Shown here piece after piece: positions 10,405 to 20,690 of a DNA stretch of 64,000 nt. The notes beneath the pieces are model-generated. The model was not told where the DNA came from, made no database searches, and saw only the letters and a list, made by a program, of their open reading frames with translations. The stretch is from positions 77,346,821 through 77,410,820 of the forward strand of contig OX328128.1 of assembly GCA_946811695.1 (NCBI GenBank), given 5' to 3'. The first letter of the stretch is position 1; the number at the start of each line of letters is the position of its first letter. This DNA comes from Gonocerus acuteangulatus (taxonomy: Eukaryota; Arthropoda; Insecta; Hemiptera; Coreidae). Made by a program: the position numbers and the translations under genes.

Positions 10405-10433
10405 TATTGTACTGAGTTACAAGCAATAAATTT
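10352..10433. repeat. Two adjacent palindromes at the LINE 5' break
   Basis: GGCCTTTCT/AGAAAGGCC (10352-10373) forms a 9-bp hairpin. Next, 10376-10404 is followed directly by its inverse copy at 10405-10433: 29 bp with one mismatch and no spacer. The inverted copy repeats the RNase H ELQAINL coding stretch. Confidence 0.9.
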
Positions 10434-11351
10434 AATAATACAAGCAATAAATCATATATATATGATAGATAAGCTCAATTTTTAGGGAAAGTAAATTCCA
10501 AAATTTAGAAGCAGATAATTAGCCGTTGAGGTGATAAGAAGTCATGGAATGGTTGGGATACAACTATGATTTTTGAAAAAAATTATATTTCGATCGTTTC
10601 AGCACGCTCTTTGGACGCCTACGTAGCTATAAATAAATAAATATTTATAATTAAAAAAGAGAACAATCAAACTGTATGCAAAATATTAAATCATGGAAAT
10701 AGGTTATAAAACTGTTTTTTATTAGTGCTTACCCATCTTTTTTGGAAGATATGGTGCTTGAATGCTTACAGGTTTTGAATTTTTTTAAGGTTTCGTTCTA
10801 TTAAAGATGAAACAATGAAGAACCGTTTAGATTCTAAGCTTTCAAAAAAGAATGACATGTCGTTACTGTTCTAACAAATTTGAAGTTATGTAACTTCACT
10901 ACATAGAAGTTAAAGATCCTTAGAAGGAACATAGTTTGCAAATATTGCAAGGAATGTAGAATCGAATCCTTTGTAATTAACAATCTCTTGCTTCGTCCTT
11001 TGAATCCTGATCCTTGTTAATTTCCTAAATAAGGCTCCTTTGTTCAATCCTTAATCGAATCCTGATTCAAGGAATTTCATTTCATCCAGGATCTACTAAT
11101 CTATTAATAATTGCTTTATCCTTCCCAATTCATCTGAAGGATTAAGCGTTAGAAATGCTAGCGAAATTAATTAATATCCTTACCCGGGTATAATAATAAT
11201 TCCATTTCAAATGTTAAATACTTGCTGGGAAATTAGCTTTGTAGGAACTTTCCGAAGAACGCCATTGGGGTTTCACTCCTGCTTAAATTTTTTAAACATT
11301 TCTTGGAATCTTTATCGATCTTACCTACTAGATACCAAAAACAGCACTGCT
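10434..11351. other. No gene recognised; repeat fragments
   Basis: TATATTTCGATCGTTTCAGC near 10586 resembles ends seen at 38440 and 60530. 11220-11345 is a diverged copy of the start of family C (GAATCTTTATCGATCTTACC). No coding signal. Confidence 0.45.
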
Positions 11352-11472
11352 AACGGCCATATTAAGCAACGTCGGGCATGGCCAGTACCTGAATAGGTGA
11401 CCAACCACGTGCTGTTGGCAATATAGAAAAGGATGGCAACCTGTAGACAGCCCGGCGTTAATAGCCCAATAG
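11352..11472 (+). mobile_element. 5S rRNA-derived SINE (SINE3 type), copy 1
   Basis: TTAAGCAACGTCGGGCATGG, CCAGTACCTGAATAGGTGAC and CACGTGCTGTTGGCA reproduce the 3' half of animal 5S rRNA, including the loop E and helix IV-V region, with a deletion of the CGCCTGGGAA part. The 5' half is lost apart from TAACGGCCAT. A non-5S body, GATGGCAACCTGTAGACAGC then CCCGGCGTTAATAGCCCAA, follows and recurs at 42000. That shared body marks it as a SINE, not a simple 5S pseudogene. Confidence 0.8.
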
Positions 11473-11989
11473 TTGAAACGCTGTTCAACAAGAAATAAAG
11501 ACACCGCTGAAATGTTTATATCTCTACTTTGTATATTTATATGTCTGTTTACACGATATGACCATATTTTCTGTTTTTCAGTTTTATATGATTTCCAAGG
11601 ATATGTAAAAATATTTAAACACAACACTGATCCGAAGGACGGATTCTCCTGCTCAACCACCTTCAAAATATTTTTTAGACAAAGCATTTATGTCCTGAAT
11701 TTCACTAAAACCGAATAATTTTTAGACATGATAGAGAGAAAAAAAATCCATTGCACTCTGAACCTTTCATTGTAATTATGATTTAAAGTAACCGTTGGAA
11801 GTTATTCACACTACAAATATGTGAAATATTCATTTTATTTTCGTAATCAAATCGTTTAAATTGCTCAATACAATAGTTTGAAATAACGGTAAACACAGGT
11901 ATAATGGAGTTGGAGTACGCAGCACCTATTCGAAGGACGTGTCGAAGCATATGTGTATGTGTGTGAGTGTATATACACACACACACCCA

Positions 11990-12485
11990 CAAACACATTC
12001 TTTGTCACATCCTTTGACGCTTCCTTCGGCACAACTTTGTACACAGCCTTTAACGTATCTATCGACTCATCCCTCGACACGTCCTTCGACATGTCCTTTG
12101 AAGCCTCCTTCAGGCCATCCTCTGACACGTTCTTCGACATGACATCTGACACATCCTTTGACGTCTCCTACGAAGCATCCTTTGAGGCGTCCTTCGTCAC
12201 GTTCTTCGACATGTTCTCCTAAACATACTACGACACATCCATTGACACATCCTTTGACGCGTCAGGTCCTTGCACATGTCCTCTGACACATCCTTTGACA
12301 GGTCCTCCAACTTGTCCTTTGATAGATCCTTTGAAGCATCCCTCAAACTATCCTTGGACTTGTCCTCCTAAATACCCCTGACATATCCGTTGACACTTAC
12401 TTCGTCACGTTCTTGTACATGCCATCGACGCGTTCTCCGAAGTATTTTTGGACAAACTCTTCGCTACCACCTTCGACACATCAAC
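11990..12485. repeat. Degenerate 12-15-bp minisatellite
   Basis: Units of the type TCCTTTGACACA / TCCTTCGACATG repeat about 35 times with 12- and 15-bp spacing, so all frames of both strands stay open for long. The frames (for example SKDVSKDMSKD on the minus strand) are low complexity and have no start or splice context I would trust. Confidence 0.85.
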
Positions 12486-12563
12486 TCTGAGAGTACTATT
12501 TTGGAAATTATTTTTAGATCGTATGAAAACAACCAAGAATTAACAATCTAGAATCCTTCTTAC

Positions 12564-12679
12564 CTTTGGATGATCTCTAACAGGAACTACAACTCGGATG
12601 GTCACCTTGATGGGTTTGTCACGGGTGATGTCCACCATTCGTCGAGATCCGTTGTCGGGGTTCCGGCCGTTTCGAAGAT
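12564..12679 (-). CDS. Exon of a STAR-family KH-domain RNA-binding protein (KHDRBS/kep1-like)
   Basis: On the minus strand a T-rich tract and TATGCTTGTAG precede base 12679, and AAAG|GTAAGAAG follows base 12564, giving consensus acceptor and donor sites. The 116-bp exon opens with two bases of a split codon and then 38 codons: LRNGRNPDNGSRRM, VDITRDKPIKVTIRV, VVPVRDHPK, ending in phase 0. The stretch KPIKVTIRVVVPVRDHPK matches the first strand of the KH domain in the Sam68/KHDRBS and Drosophila kep1/qkr group, where FNFVGKLLGPKGNS comes next. These proteins bind U/A-rich RNA as dimers and regulate splicing in the nucleus. QUA1 and the KH GXXG loop must lie on other exons; I do not find them here. 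GC content is clearly higher than in the flanks, as expected for a conserved exon. The family is well supported; orthology within it is not. Confidence 0.85.
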
Positions 12680-12984
12680 CTACAAGCATAAAAAAAATCA
12701 TTATTGGAAACATTCAATGTAAAAAGTAAGAAATATATCTGAACAATTATTTGAGCGAAACGGCATCACTGTCCTCAGACATTCATGTATAACTTGAACA
12801 CATGAATTTGAACAGAACAATTTGAAACACAAGTTCCGACACGCAAGAACTGGCTCGTCTCAGCGCGTCTCTATGACTTCTTATTCCTAATGCCCAGGGT
12901 TAGAAAAAATTAGCGATCACTAGAACTAATAACTCAGCGACAGCAGGGCGCTAATCGCTAATTTATTTATGAAATGTTTAAATA

Positions 12985-13310
12985 TCTTTGTAGCTAATAG
13001 GTAATTAGCTTTAGCTATAGTTACATCTACAACATATTGTCAACTTAAAGTTCAGTTCCGGTCTGCTCTGGCCCTCTTCCAGCCCGTACACAGGTCCACT
13101 CTGGTCCACTTCCAGACAGATCTAAGCAGCTCCCAGGGGCATTCTAGCTCACTCCTCTTCCTCTTCCGCCCCTGGAAGCTGCTCAGAGCAGACCGGAAGT
13201 GGACCAGAGTTGACCTGTGCGAGATGGAAGAGGGCCAGAGTGGACTGGAAGTAAACTTGATGATAATTTAATATTGTAGTAGTAAATACAGCTAAAGGTA
13301 ATTACATAGA
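12985..13310. repeat. GC-rich imperfect inverted repeat
   Basis: GGTCTGCTCTGGCCCTCTTCC (13060 on) and its near-inverse at 13180-13250 (GGAAGAGGGCCAGAG), with CAGGTCCACTCTGGTCCACT in the left arm, give arms of about 100 bp. AT-rich outer parts (TAATTAGCTTTAGC and inverse) extend it. The left flank has CAGGGTTAGAAAAAATTAGC at 12894, a hAT-like terminus. Probably a non-autonomous DNA element; class not proven. Confidence 0.6.
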
Positions 13311-13810
13311 TATGGATTCGGCTAAGAGAAAACGTCAGATTTTCAGAAAAATCTTTATTTCGAACGTTTGTAATACATAACGTTTTTTTATGTGACTTGC
13401 TTTCACATCAACGGCTATTTGCTCCTCATAATAAAGAACTATGGTTAGTAATAGCATATAATACTAACCAAAAACAGGACTAATGATCAACTAATTTAGC
13501 ATGGTAGATTTGTGCCCCCCCCCCAAGCAATCCTGACGAAGTGCTTCTATCTTCGGGGAGTTACTGTAGAAGAGTCCGGAGTCTAGAAGGACTCGCTTCA
13601 AGATTGGAAAACTTTTTGCTCTCCGAACGGTCGGTCGTAAATTCCGCCATTTACAAGTACAAACTTAAAGTTCACGATTTAAGGCCGTTCCTTTTCGCTA
13701 GCCAGATTGGGCATTTGGATAAACCTTTTCCAGAAAAACGGGTAGTAATACATATATACCGATAGTTTATTAGTGATTGGTACGGTCTGAAACGTGGAAA
13801 TTTCTCATCA
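13311..13810. other. No gene recognised
   Basis: GATTCGGCTAAGAGAAAACG (13317) repeats a word seen at 4385. A 74-codon frame at 13541-13765 resembles nothing I know and has no splice or start support. Confidence 0.4.
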
Positions 13811-13960
13811 CTAGGCCAACTAAGCCGTTAATTAATTTACTAATGGGTACCGGCAAATGGGATAATCAAGCGGCCGGAGCATAGTACAGACCGCACTCTG
13901 ATATATGACGATGAATGAGATACCTGCATGGTATTTTAGCAATGGTATTTTGTGAGCTAT
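13811..13960 (+). mobile_element. tRNA-Ile-derived SINE (family 1), body fragment
   Basis: Carries only the body words: CTAGGCCAACTAAGCCGTTA, TTACTAATGGGTACC, AAGCGGCCGGAGCATAGTAC. The tRNA head is missing and the end has drifted, so this is an older copy. Confidence 0.75.
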
Positions 13961-14489
13961 ATGCTCTGTTAAATGGATATTTCTTATCGGAACCTCGTCA
14001 TAAGTGGGTCACGTCATAAGCTGGTTTACTTGTTATTCCATAGTAACTAATGATATATTTAATTCAAAATAAAGGGGAAATATTCAGGTGAAACAAATAA
14101 ATAAATAAATTTGCATTAATTAAAATGACTTGTTAATTAGTAATGAATATATTGAAATGAAAATAAACCCTGTAATTCTAGAAGATCCTTCTCCATAATT
14201 ATTCCATCGAAAACAAACCCTGGAATATTTCTATAATGAAATTATTCTCCATAACTGTAATTGTGAAGGATATTACACAAATATTGGGTTTATTATAACA
14301 TTGCATGAGTAAAATAAACACATTATTATTATTGTTGTTCTCTGTCTTAGTAAAAGACAATCAATTTAGTATCTGTTTTACAAAATGCTTATGTAAACGT
14401 CGAGCCTATATTTTTCTCAGAAATGTGTTTATATAAGTGAAATGTATCGAATGTTCTGAATATGTATAGATCAGATAAATTATATTGTC
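13961..14489. other. No gene recognised
   Basis: AT-rich, nothing identified. Confidence 0.5.
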
Positions 14490-14800
14490 TGTTCCCGCTC
14501 TAGGTCAGCGAATAGTAGTCCGATTTTGACGAAATTTGGTAAAAAAAATTTTCGTCTAATTTGAAAGGTCAAGTTCGTTAACAACCAGAATCCTTCCACC
14601 GGAACATGGTTTGGAGCGAAATTCGTGCGAAAAAAATCGTTACGCTTACTTCATATGCTTGCAAGTAGTTGTTTTATAGGATTCTTGGCCTAGGAAAACG
14701 ATTGAAGCGATTTTTAACGCGATAGGTTTAACCGTTTTCGAGAAGATTGGCAAAATAGTTTTTGAATCAAGTTTTTGGTTTGGGTATTTAGAATCGTGGG
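14490..14800 (+). mobile_element. Interspersed repeat family B, terminal segment
   Basis: Starts TTGTCTGTTCCCGCTCTAGG then TCCGATTTTGACGAAATTTGG and continues through GCGAAATTCGTGCGAAAAA and TTAACCGTTTTCGAGAAGAT. The same text runs inverted at 50040-49740 and forward at 47220-47480. No ORF. Confidence 0.65.
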
Positions 14801-15033
14801 ATTCAGTGAAAATATTTTCTGCATGCAGAACGGTGCGTCAGCCGTGAATGGCCTATTCTTAAGCGGCATAAGACAACTTCTTCTCTTCTACTCTGCCGAT
14901 TTTCTTTATTTTGTAAGTTATGTGCTGTATGTTATATTGTTATGTGATGTATGTCCTAAAGTTTTAGTTTTGGCAATCTTGTCAAATATTGTATTTTTTC
15001 AATGGTTATGAGTTTCTTCGTGCCGTTAATCCG

Positions 15034-15235
15034 TTATAGTATTTGTATGTTAAGTGGGTTTGGATTGTAAGCGTTCTGTAGTCCTGTTATTGCGCTGACT
15101 GAGTCAGTACATATCGTTCTCTTGTCTTGTCTTACGTCCTGTATGTTGTCTAAGGCGGGTAGAATGGCATGCAGTTCAGCTGAAGAGCTGCTTGTAAGTC
15201 CTGGCAGTTTAATGCTGAAGGTCTTTTTATTACAT
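15034..15235 (-). pseudogene. LINE RNase H domain, second half
   Basis: PALCNKKTFSIKLPGLTSSS, then SAELHAILPALDNIQDVR and RTICTDSVSAITGLQNA. The Glu of AELHA and the Asp of CTDS are the second and third catalytic acidic residues of a LINE RNase H. The open frame runs on to 15342, but residues above 15235 come from the inserted palindrome. The first catalytic Asp lies on the far side of the palindrome at 16141-16285. The frame stops after NIQIL, before the WVPGH motif. 5'-truncated and dead. Confidence 0.8.
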
Positions 15236-16134
15236 AGAGCCGGTAACATGAAGTGTTTTATGCACCTTGAAATTTTGCTATAATGTACCTCTTGAGTAGA
15301 TAAGAAGGTAAGTATGTGTTTCCTGGACATACCTAGGAACATCAGCTACTGCGCATAGGGGAAAGGTGCTAAAGAAGATTTTCCAAAAATAGAGTTTTAT
15401 TCAGAAGCCAACTATTTTTAATGTAAAATTAAGACAATTTTACAATGAATAATAAATATGGCAGACACTTTTAAGGGGTATAACAGGTATACAAAAAAAA
15501 AAACTTGATTGTTTTTATTCTAATATTAAATGAGAGTTTTATTCATGCTGCCATTTAAACCGGAACAGCTGTACAAGATCATGTGAGCAAGAACCAATGA
15601 GAGCGCAGAGAATAACCACAACTGCACGGTGCTCTCACTCACTCTTACGGTTACGCGCAGTCTTTTGCAGTCTATCATAAGAAACATTTATTTTAATGTT
15701 TTCTGATAATTAAACCCCACAAAACTGTCTGCCCTTTTGTAATTATTTTCAAATATGTTTATTGAAGACGCTGTTTAAACCGCAGCGTGAATAAAGCACA
15801 TCATTTAATATTAAAAATAAAAACTAGGTACTTTGTTTTTGTTTTTTTTTATTAACATTTTAAGCCCCTTAAAAGAGCCTTCCTTATTTATTATTAATTT
15901 TAAAATTGCCTTAATTTGCAATATTTTTTATTAATAATAGTTGGCTTCTGAATAAAGCACTATTTTTGGGCAATATTGTTTTACACCTTTCCCCTATGCG
16001 CAGTACCTGGTGTTCCAAGGTATGACCAGGAAACACATACTTACCTTCTTATCTACCCAAGAGGTACATTATAGCAACATTTCAGGGTGCATAAAACACT
16101 TCATTAAAAGTGCGTTACCAGCTCTCCGACTACA
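15236..16134. repeat. 0.9-kb imperfect palindrome inserted in a LINE RNase H domain
   Basis: From AGAGCCGGTAAC (15236) inward, the sequence is matched by its inverse from 16134 inward: TGAAGTGTTTTATGCACC, AAGAAGGTAAGTATGTGTTT, CTGCGCATAGGGGAAAGGTG, TTATTCAGAAGCCAACTATT and TTTAATATTAAATGA all have inverted partners. Each arm is about 400 bp with a spacer near 15610-15770. No ORF of note. It behaves like a foldback transposon. Confidence 0.85.
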
Positions 16135-16140
16135 ATGACA

Positions 16141-16285
16141 GCTGCTGCGGCCGTGCCTTGTGAAGTCTTAGAACCGTCCGTGTAAATGAATAACGCATCT
16201 GTATTTTTGATATTTCGTGAAAACTTTAAATAGACCTGTAAATCACCTCCATGAAAAGCTAGATTTACAGGAAAGGCGCCAAAAT
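16141..16285 (-). pseudogene. LINE RNase H domain, first half
   Basis: Read downward from 16285: GAFPVNLAFHGGDLQVYLKF, SRNIKNTDALFIYTDGSKTS, QGTAAAAVIV. The YTDGSK motif holds the first catalytic Asp of RNase H. Joined in sense with the segment ending at 15235 it forms one domain interrupted by the palindrome. The region upstream (right) no longer reads as RT, so the copy is 5'-truncated. Confidence 0.8.
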
Positions 16286-17141
16286 GTAAAGGAAACAGTT
16301 AAACACCTTCATCCCACAATTTTGTAAAATATGTTCATTTATTATTTTGTATTGCTATTAAAAATGTCAGAATGTAAAATTAAACTTTTGTTTATTTTTA
16401 GTAAATATTCTTAGTAAAGCATTGCGATAATAGGCTCATTATAATCAGCGTATTTCAGCAAAATAATAATGTACAAATCTTGAAATACACCTCGAGAAAA
16501 TATGATAAAACTCAAAATTATGTTAAGATAATTTTCAACTAATGTAAGCTTTGCTTCACATGGCATCCGACCATAAAACGCAAGGTTCACGGCTCAATCC
16601 CAATCCAGACAAATACAACTTTATGAAAAAAAAAAAGAAAAAACTTTTTAAGAACATTTTAAGACTTTCCTTAGAATAAATAAAAATTGTAATTTGTAAA
16701 TGAACTCTCTATATTATATTGGCATGATTAAATCTTATAATAAGTACTCGAAAAATGATATCCTTTCCTTCATAATCTTGTAAGGCCTATGCATAGTCTA
16801 GCTAGATCAACCTTCCTCAACATACACTAGGGCTGAACCCTTCCTAATACTACTACAGCTCTAAGCCTTGTTAAGAGAAATTTATTCCGAAGCCTTAAGG
16901 GTGGGATATCTTTTTCAATTTTCTCCCCGTGAATAAATTGTCTTGTACATGCTCCTTCTGGAGATACCGGCGTATGTACACTCAATTTATACTGACATCG
17001 GCCAATGTGAATTTCCTTTATACATACAGAAAATTTATTCCGAAGGGACAGGTGTTCCGAGGAGAAATAGTCAGAGACATACATTGTTGGCAGGTAAGAG
17101 AATTATTTATATATTCCCATACTATCATTATATATGTATAC
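16286..17141. other. No gene recognised
   Basis: Mostly AT-rich. At 17036-17093 an open stretch ends at GGCAG|GTAAGAG, a good splice-donor match, but the protein on either frame is not recognisable and no acceptor is convincing. Confidence 0.4.
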
Positions 17142-17198
17142 GTGTACATATATATATACATATATATACATATATATATATATATATGTATATATATA
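17142..17198. repeat. (TA)n microsatellite, imperfect
   Basis: TA units with scattered CA steps. Confidence 0.9.
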
Positions 17199-17746
17199 CA
17201 CGTATGATTTGAATACTTAACAACGACATCAACTCAAATTCCATAGCCATATCAAATACCCATCGAATAGCCACATTTCCCGCACCTTACAAAGGTTAAC
17301 CTTATTTATTTGTTGAGTTTCGCAACTTTGGGCAATTTACTCTATAAAAATGTATGGCTTTTTGGTCTCTGTATGTATGTAAACTTCAAAAATACCTGTT
17401 ACACATTGTGTACATAAATAAATTATACAAATGATGTAATATATATTAACCCTGGATTGACACTGGGGGCTGAAAAATGTCCCACATTGTGGCGTGTTTC
17501 CTAATTTCTGTAAATCACAGAGACTCCCTCCTTCTTCCTAAATAATTACAAGTGCTTTATTTGGTATCACGTTATAAAAAAAAAAAAAAAGAAAAAAGCC
17601 AGTTGTCTGCTAATCGCTGCATGAGAGGGACCTGAAAGCCTTCAAATTCCCTCAATACCAAATGTACATGGATCTTCGGATTACTTGGATATGATCATGA
17701 ATTCAGCAAGAGAGCGTTGAGCTTCTTAAGAACATCAGATCGTTAA
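17199..17746. other. No gene recognised
   Basis: Nothing identified beyond an A run at 17577-17594. Confidence 0.45.
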
Positions 17747-18300
17747 TCTATATATATATAAATCACGTGTCTGTCTGTTTGTTTCTTATACAAATCTACA
17801 CCGTTTGACCGATTTTGACCAAACTTGGCACACAGGTAGGTGCATTGATACGGGAAATCTCCTAGGCTAGGTCAAAATAGTCACATTTCAAAATTTGGTC
17901 AAAAGGTCAAAAGTTTTGTTCAAGAAACATTGGCTACACTGAACCATTCAGATTCTGACGGCCATTTTGAATAATGTCTCAAATTTATTTGTTGATGTTC
18001 TTGTTAATTAGAATAACTTGAACTCATTGATGACTTTACATCATTATATAATCATGTAATGCAGTTTATTTCAATTTTATTTCAACAGTCACTGTCTAAC
18101 TGAGGAGCGCTGGCCTTGCTTTCATTAGAGCTATCTACTCGCAGGCTGGTGGTGCTGGCCTCTGTCGGGTGTAATATGAATTGCTGTGGTGCCGGCTTCT
18201 TTTGGCTGTTTTACGAGACAGATATAAACAAATTCACACCGTTTGACCGATTTTGACGTAACTGGGTATACAGGTAGATCTTGCTACGGGGAGAGTCTAA
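17747..18300 (+). mobile_element. Helitron-like element, 3' end lost (family E)
   Basis: Begins A|TCTATATATATATAAATC then ACGTGTCTGTCTGTTTG, and contains two copies of the ACCGTTTGACCGATTTTGAC motif (17810 and 18238). The body, including GGAGCGCTGGCC and GAGCTATCTACTCGCAGGCT, is the same as in 32143-32745. The CTAG end seen there is missing here. No ORF. Confidence 0.65.
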
Positions 18301-18954
18301 ACCGTTCTCAAGTTCTCAGAGAAACCCTTGTCATTATATATTCGTTAAAAAACTTTCCTAAACCCCGAAGCAATCCGTCAAGAAGAAAGCAATTACCGAA
18401 TATACTGAACTATTCAAACAGTGACTGATTACTGTTTCTAGTTTGACACTGGAGTTGTGTAAATATTTTTTTGCGGTTCCCGAATCAGCTGTCTTCTGAC
18501 GGACTGAGTCGTTTGTCAGAGTCAAAGGACTCGGCACTTAAACAGTTCTGTGTCAAGGCAGTAATTAGTGGACTTAACGCGACTTGTCTTGGCCCAGGAA
18601 TTCGGTTTTCTGAAGTTGGAGGTAGGGGAGGTGTCGAAAACAGTTTACAAATAAGTGATAAGTAGGTCTATTAAAAGTCAACAAAAAGACTCGTTGATTA
18701 AGCATTCTTTTATTTACGAATCAACGTGCTTAGTCTCACACCGCTTCTAAAGCATTACCGTTGCAGAAACCGTACGCGAAAACTATACCAGCATCAAGAG
18801 ATTGAATTTTAGTAATTGGTTTCTTGAAACAATACGCAATGACAATTTCTTTTCCATTGAAAATTGAAATAAGTATGTACAAAAATAAAAACTTGTTTCG
18901 TTTCTTGTTTTACTATTTTCTCCAAAACGAAGCAATAACGAGCAAATCTCTAAA
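18301..18954. other. No gene recognised
   Basis: A less AT-rich patch at 18470-18640 has a 64-codon frame without homology that I can name. Confidence 0.4.
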
Positions 18955-19093
18955 GGACATTATGTTCGATTCCCAACCTCCGGCAGGAATTTTATCATCC
19001 CACGGCTCGCTGGTAAAATTCCTCGCTGCACCCTTCATGTTGGCGCAAATGACCTAGATGTAGATGCGCCGTGGAAAAAAAAAAAAAAAAAAA
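18955..19093 (+). mobile_element. tRNA-derived SINE (family 2), longer copy
   Basis: A B-box-like GTTCGATTCCCAACC at 18964, then a body CACGGCTCGCTGGTAAAATT and TGTAGATGCGCCGTGG with an A tail of 19. The tRNA A box is no longer clear. It shares its tail with 8837-8942. Confidence 0.7.
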
Positions 19094-19581
19094 TAGTTAA
19101 GATAATAAACTACAATGGATGTTTGGCGTTTTGTCATTGTTATGGGACGTCATCGTTCACAGAGCTCTATTAAGCTTTTAGTCATATACAATGTCCCCAG
19201 ACACTTACAATAAGATAGTTATTTTTTATTTGACTACCAAAATAAGCACTAGTAATAATTTATATGGCAAAACAATGTTTGCCGATTAGCTCGTATACAT
19301 GGGAGTATATATGGGGCGTATATACGGGGGGGCTGCAACCCCCCCCCCCCCGAAATTTTGATATGATCGGTAAAAAGTTCATAAAACCCTTAAAAATAAA
19401 TTAAATAAGATCATTTAGTTCATAAAAAATATTCTATTTTGGGTGTAATAGCGTTTAAGTTGGCTAAAACTCTTCCAAGATCTAAGTAGTTAGTATTCCA
19501 TACACTGGAAATGGTCTCAGCCCCCCCCCTCTGAAATTTTCCCAACCCCTCAGAAATTATTTTCTATATACGCCCATGCTC

Positions 19582-19582
<1 letters not shown>
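19094..19582. other. No gene recognised
   Basis: Contains C/G runs near 19325-19352 and 19520-19550, and CTCGTATATA motifs. No gene. Confidence 0.5.

Positions 19583-19614
<32 letters not shown>
19583..19614. repeat. (TA)n microsatellite
   Basis: About 16 TA units left of the Penelope-like palindrome; a matching tract lies on its right at 19995-20026. Confidence 0.9.
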
Positions 19615-19615
<1 letters not shown>

Positions 19616-19714
19616 TTTTTCTTCCATTGTTGACCTTAAACTTCAATATACTCGTTTTTTGTAGCCAATAGGTCATAAAAACACTCCTATCACTTCCTGT
19701 ATTTTATTATTTTC

Positions 19715-19756
19715 ACCCTAACCGGTTTCGAGCTATTCTGCTCCTCCTCAAAGGGT
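19715..19756 (-). ncRNA. Hammerhead ribozyme-like motif (degenerate)
   Basis: Minus strand: ACCC, UUUGAGGAG, stem II GAGC/GCUC with loop AGAAUA, CGAAAC, CGGUUA, GGGU. Stem I (ACCC/GGGU) and stem II pair. The core CUGA is UUGA with one extra U, so cleavage is doubtful. Confidence 0.45.
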
Positions 19757-19889
19757 ATTTCATTCGATGGTCATTTCCCATCTCGTACATTTATATATGT
19801 GTTTCATAACCCTGAGACGCATATTGCTATGCAATATTAAAAATACTTTATATAAATGTACGAGATGGGAAATGACCATCGAATGAAAT

Positions 19890-19931
19890 ACCCTTTGAGG
19901 AGGAGCAGAATAGCTCGAAACCGGTTAGGGT
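19890..19931 (+). ncRNA. Hammerhead ribozyme-like motif (degenerate), mirror copy
   Basis: Identical to the motif at 19715-19756 on the other arm: stem I ACCC/GGGU, stem II GAGC/GCUC and GAAAC core, with UUGA replacing CUGA. Confidence 0.45.
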
Positions 19932-19995
19932 GAAAATAATAAAATACAGGAAGTGATAGGAGTGTTTTTATGACCTATTGGCTACAAAAAACGAG

Positions 19996-20026
<31 letters not shown>

Positions 20027-20690
20027 CAAGAAGGTTATTTTCAGAATAGAACTCTGTAAATAGCAACTATCATGCCGTCTACCTCATCCCACGCAGCGGT
20101 TCTCATCCTTTCCATCATGAGTCCGCTACAGCTTTGAGGCTTAAAATCCCTCATTCATTTCCATTGTCTCTCTCTTTTCTTCAGCTTTATTCCGAGCGTA
20201 GTTTTTCCAAGTGGCTCGAGGCACTTAAGCCCTCCCCAGATGCATTTTTCATGGCTTGTTTGATCAGACAAATGGATTCCTTTGTCATTTCTTCTTCTTT
20301 TTTTTTTTTTCATTTCTCCCCTCTCTTGAATTCCTAAACAGACCTTCTCGGCCATTCTAATTGTCCCAATCATTTCCACTCCCTCGAGGTGTCAATTAAT
20401 TGACAAAACTCTAATTATTCTCCGGTCCCTTGACGGTTCTTTTTTCTTTCTTTTCTTTTCTTTTTTTTAATTTTCCTTTCCATTTCGTTGCTCTTTGAAG
20501 TTGACTTAACGATTTTAATATATTTTCTTTATATCTCTCAAGACAAGAAATTAATATCTGACAGAATGAATGAATCCCAAATTCAAGTTTGAAAATATAA
20601 TAGATTTGAGGAATATTATTTAATTATTATGAATATCATCCAAGTATTTATTATTAAAACGTGCGATTTGGATTAAAAACATCGAAAAAC
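20027..20690. other. No gene recognised
   Basis: Pyrimidine-rich stretches; nothing identified. Confidence 0.45.

Larger units (their letters stand above)
19646..19995. mobile_element. Penelope-like element relic: perfect palindrome of two opposed terminal repeats
   Basis: The left arm 19646-19797 and the right arm 19849-19995 are inverse copies over about 150 bp with no mismatch that I can find; the spacer is 51 bp. Each arm includes GTAGCCAATAGGTCATAAAA, CACTCCTATCACTTCCTG and a hammerhead-like core. Opposed terminal repeats with hammerheads are typical of Penelope-like elements. TA tracts flank both sides. No coding sequence remains. Confidence 0.75.

Noticed and set aside
11352..11425. 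5S rRNA gene
   Set aside because: The 5' half and part of helix V are missing, and it is joined to a SINE body.
11865..12222. Coiled-coil-like repeat protein (SKDVSKDMSKDVS)
   Set aside because: Degenerate 12-bp minisatellite, open on both strands; no support as a gene although it lies near the host exon.
16929..17207. Exon ending at GGCAG|GTAAGAG (17093)
   Set aside because: Good donor, but no recognisable protein in either open frame and no convincing acceptor; the frame then runs into a TA tract.
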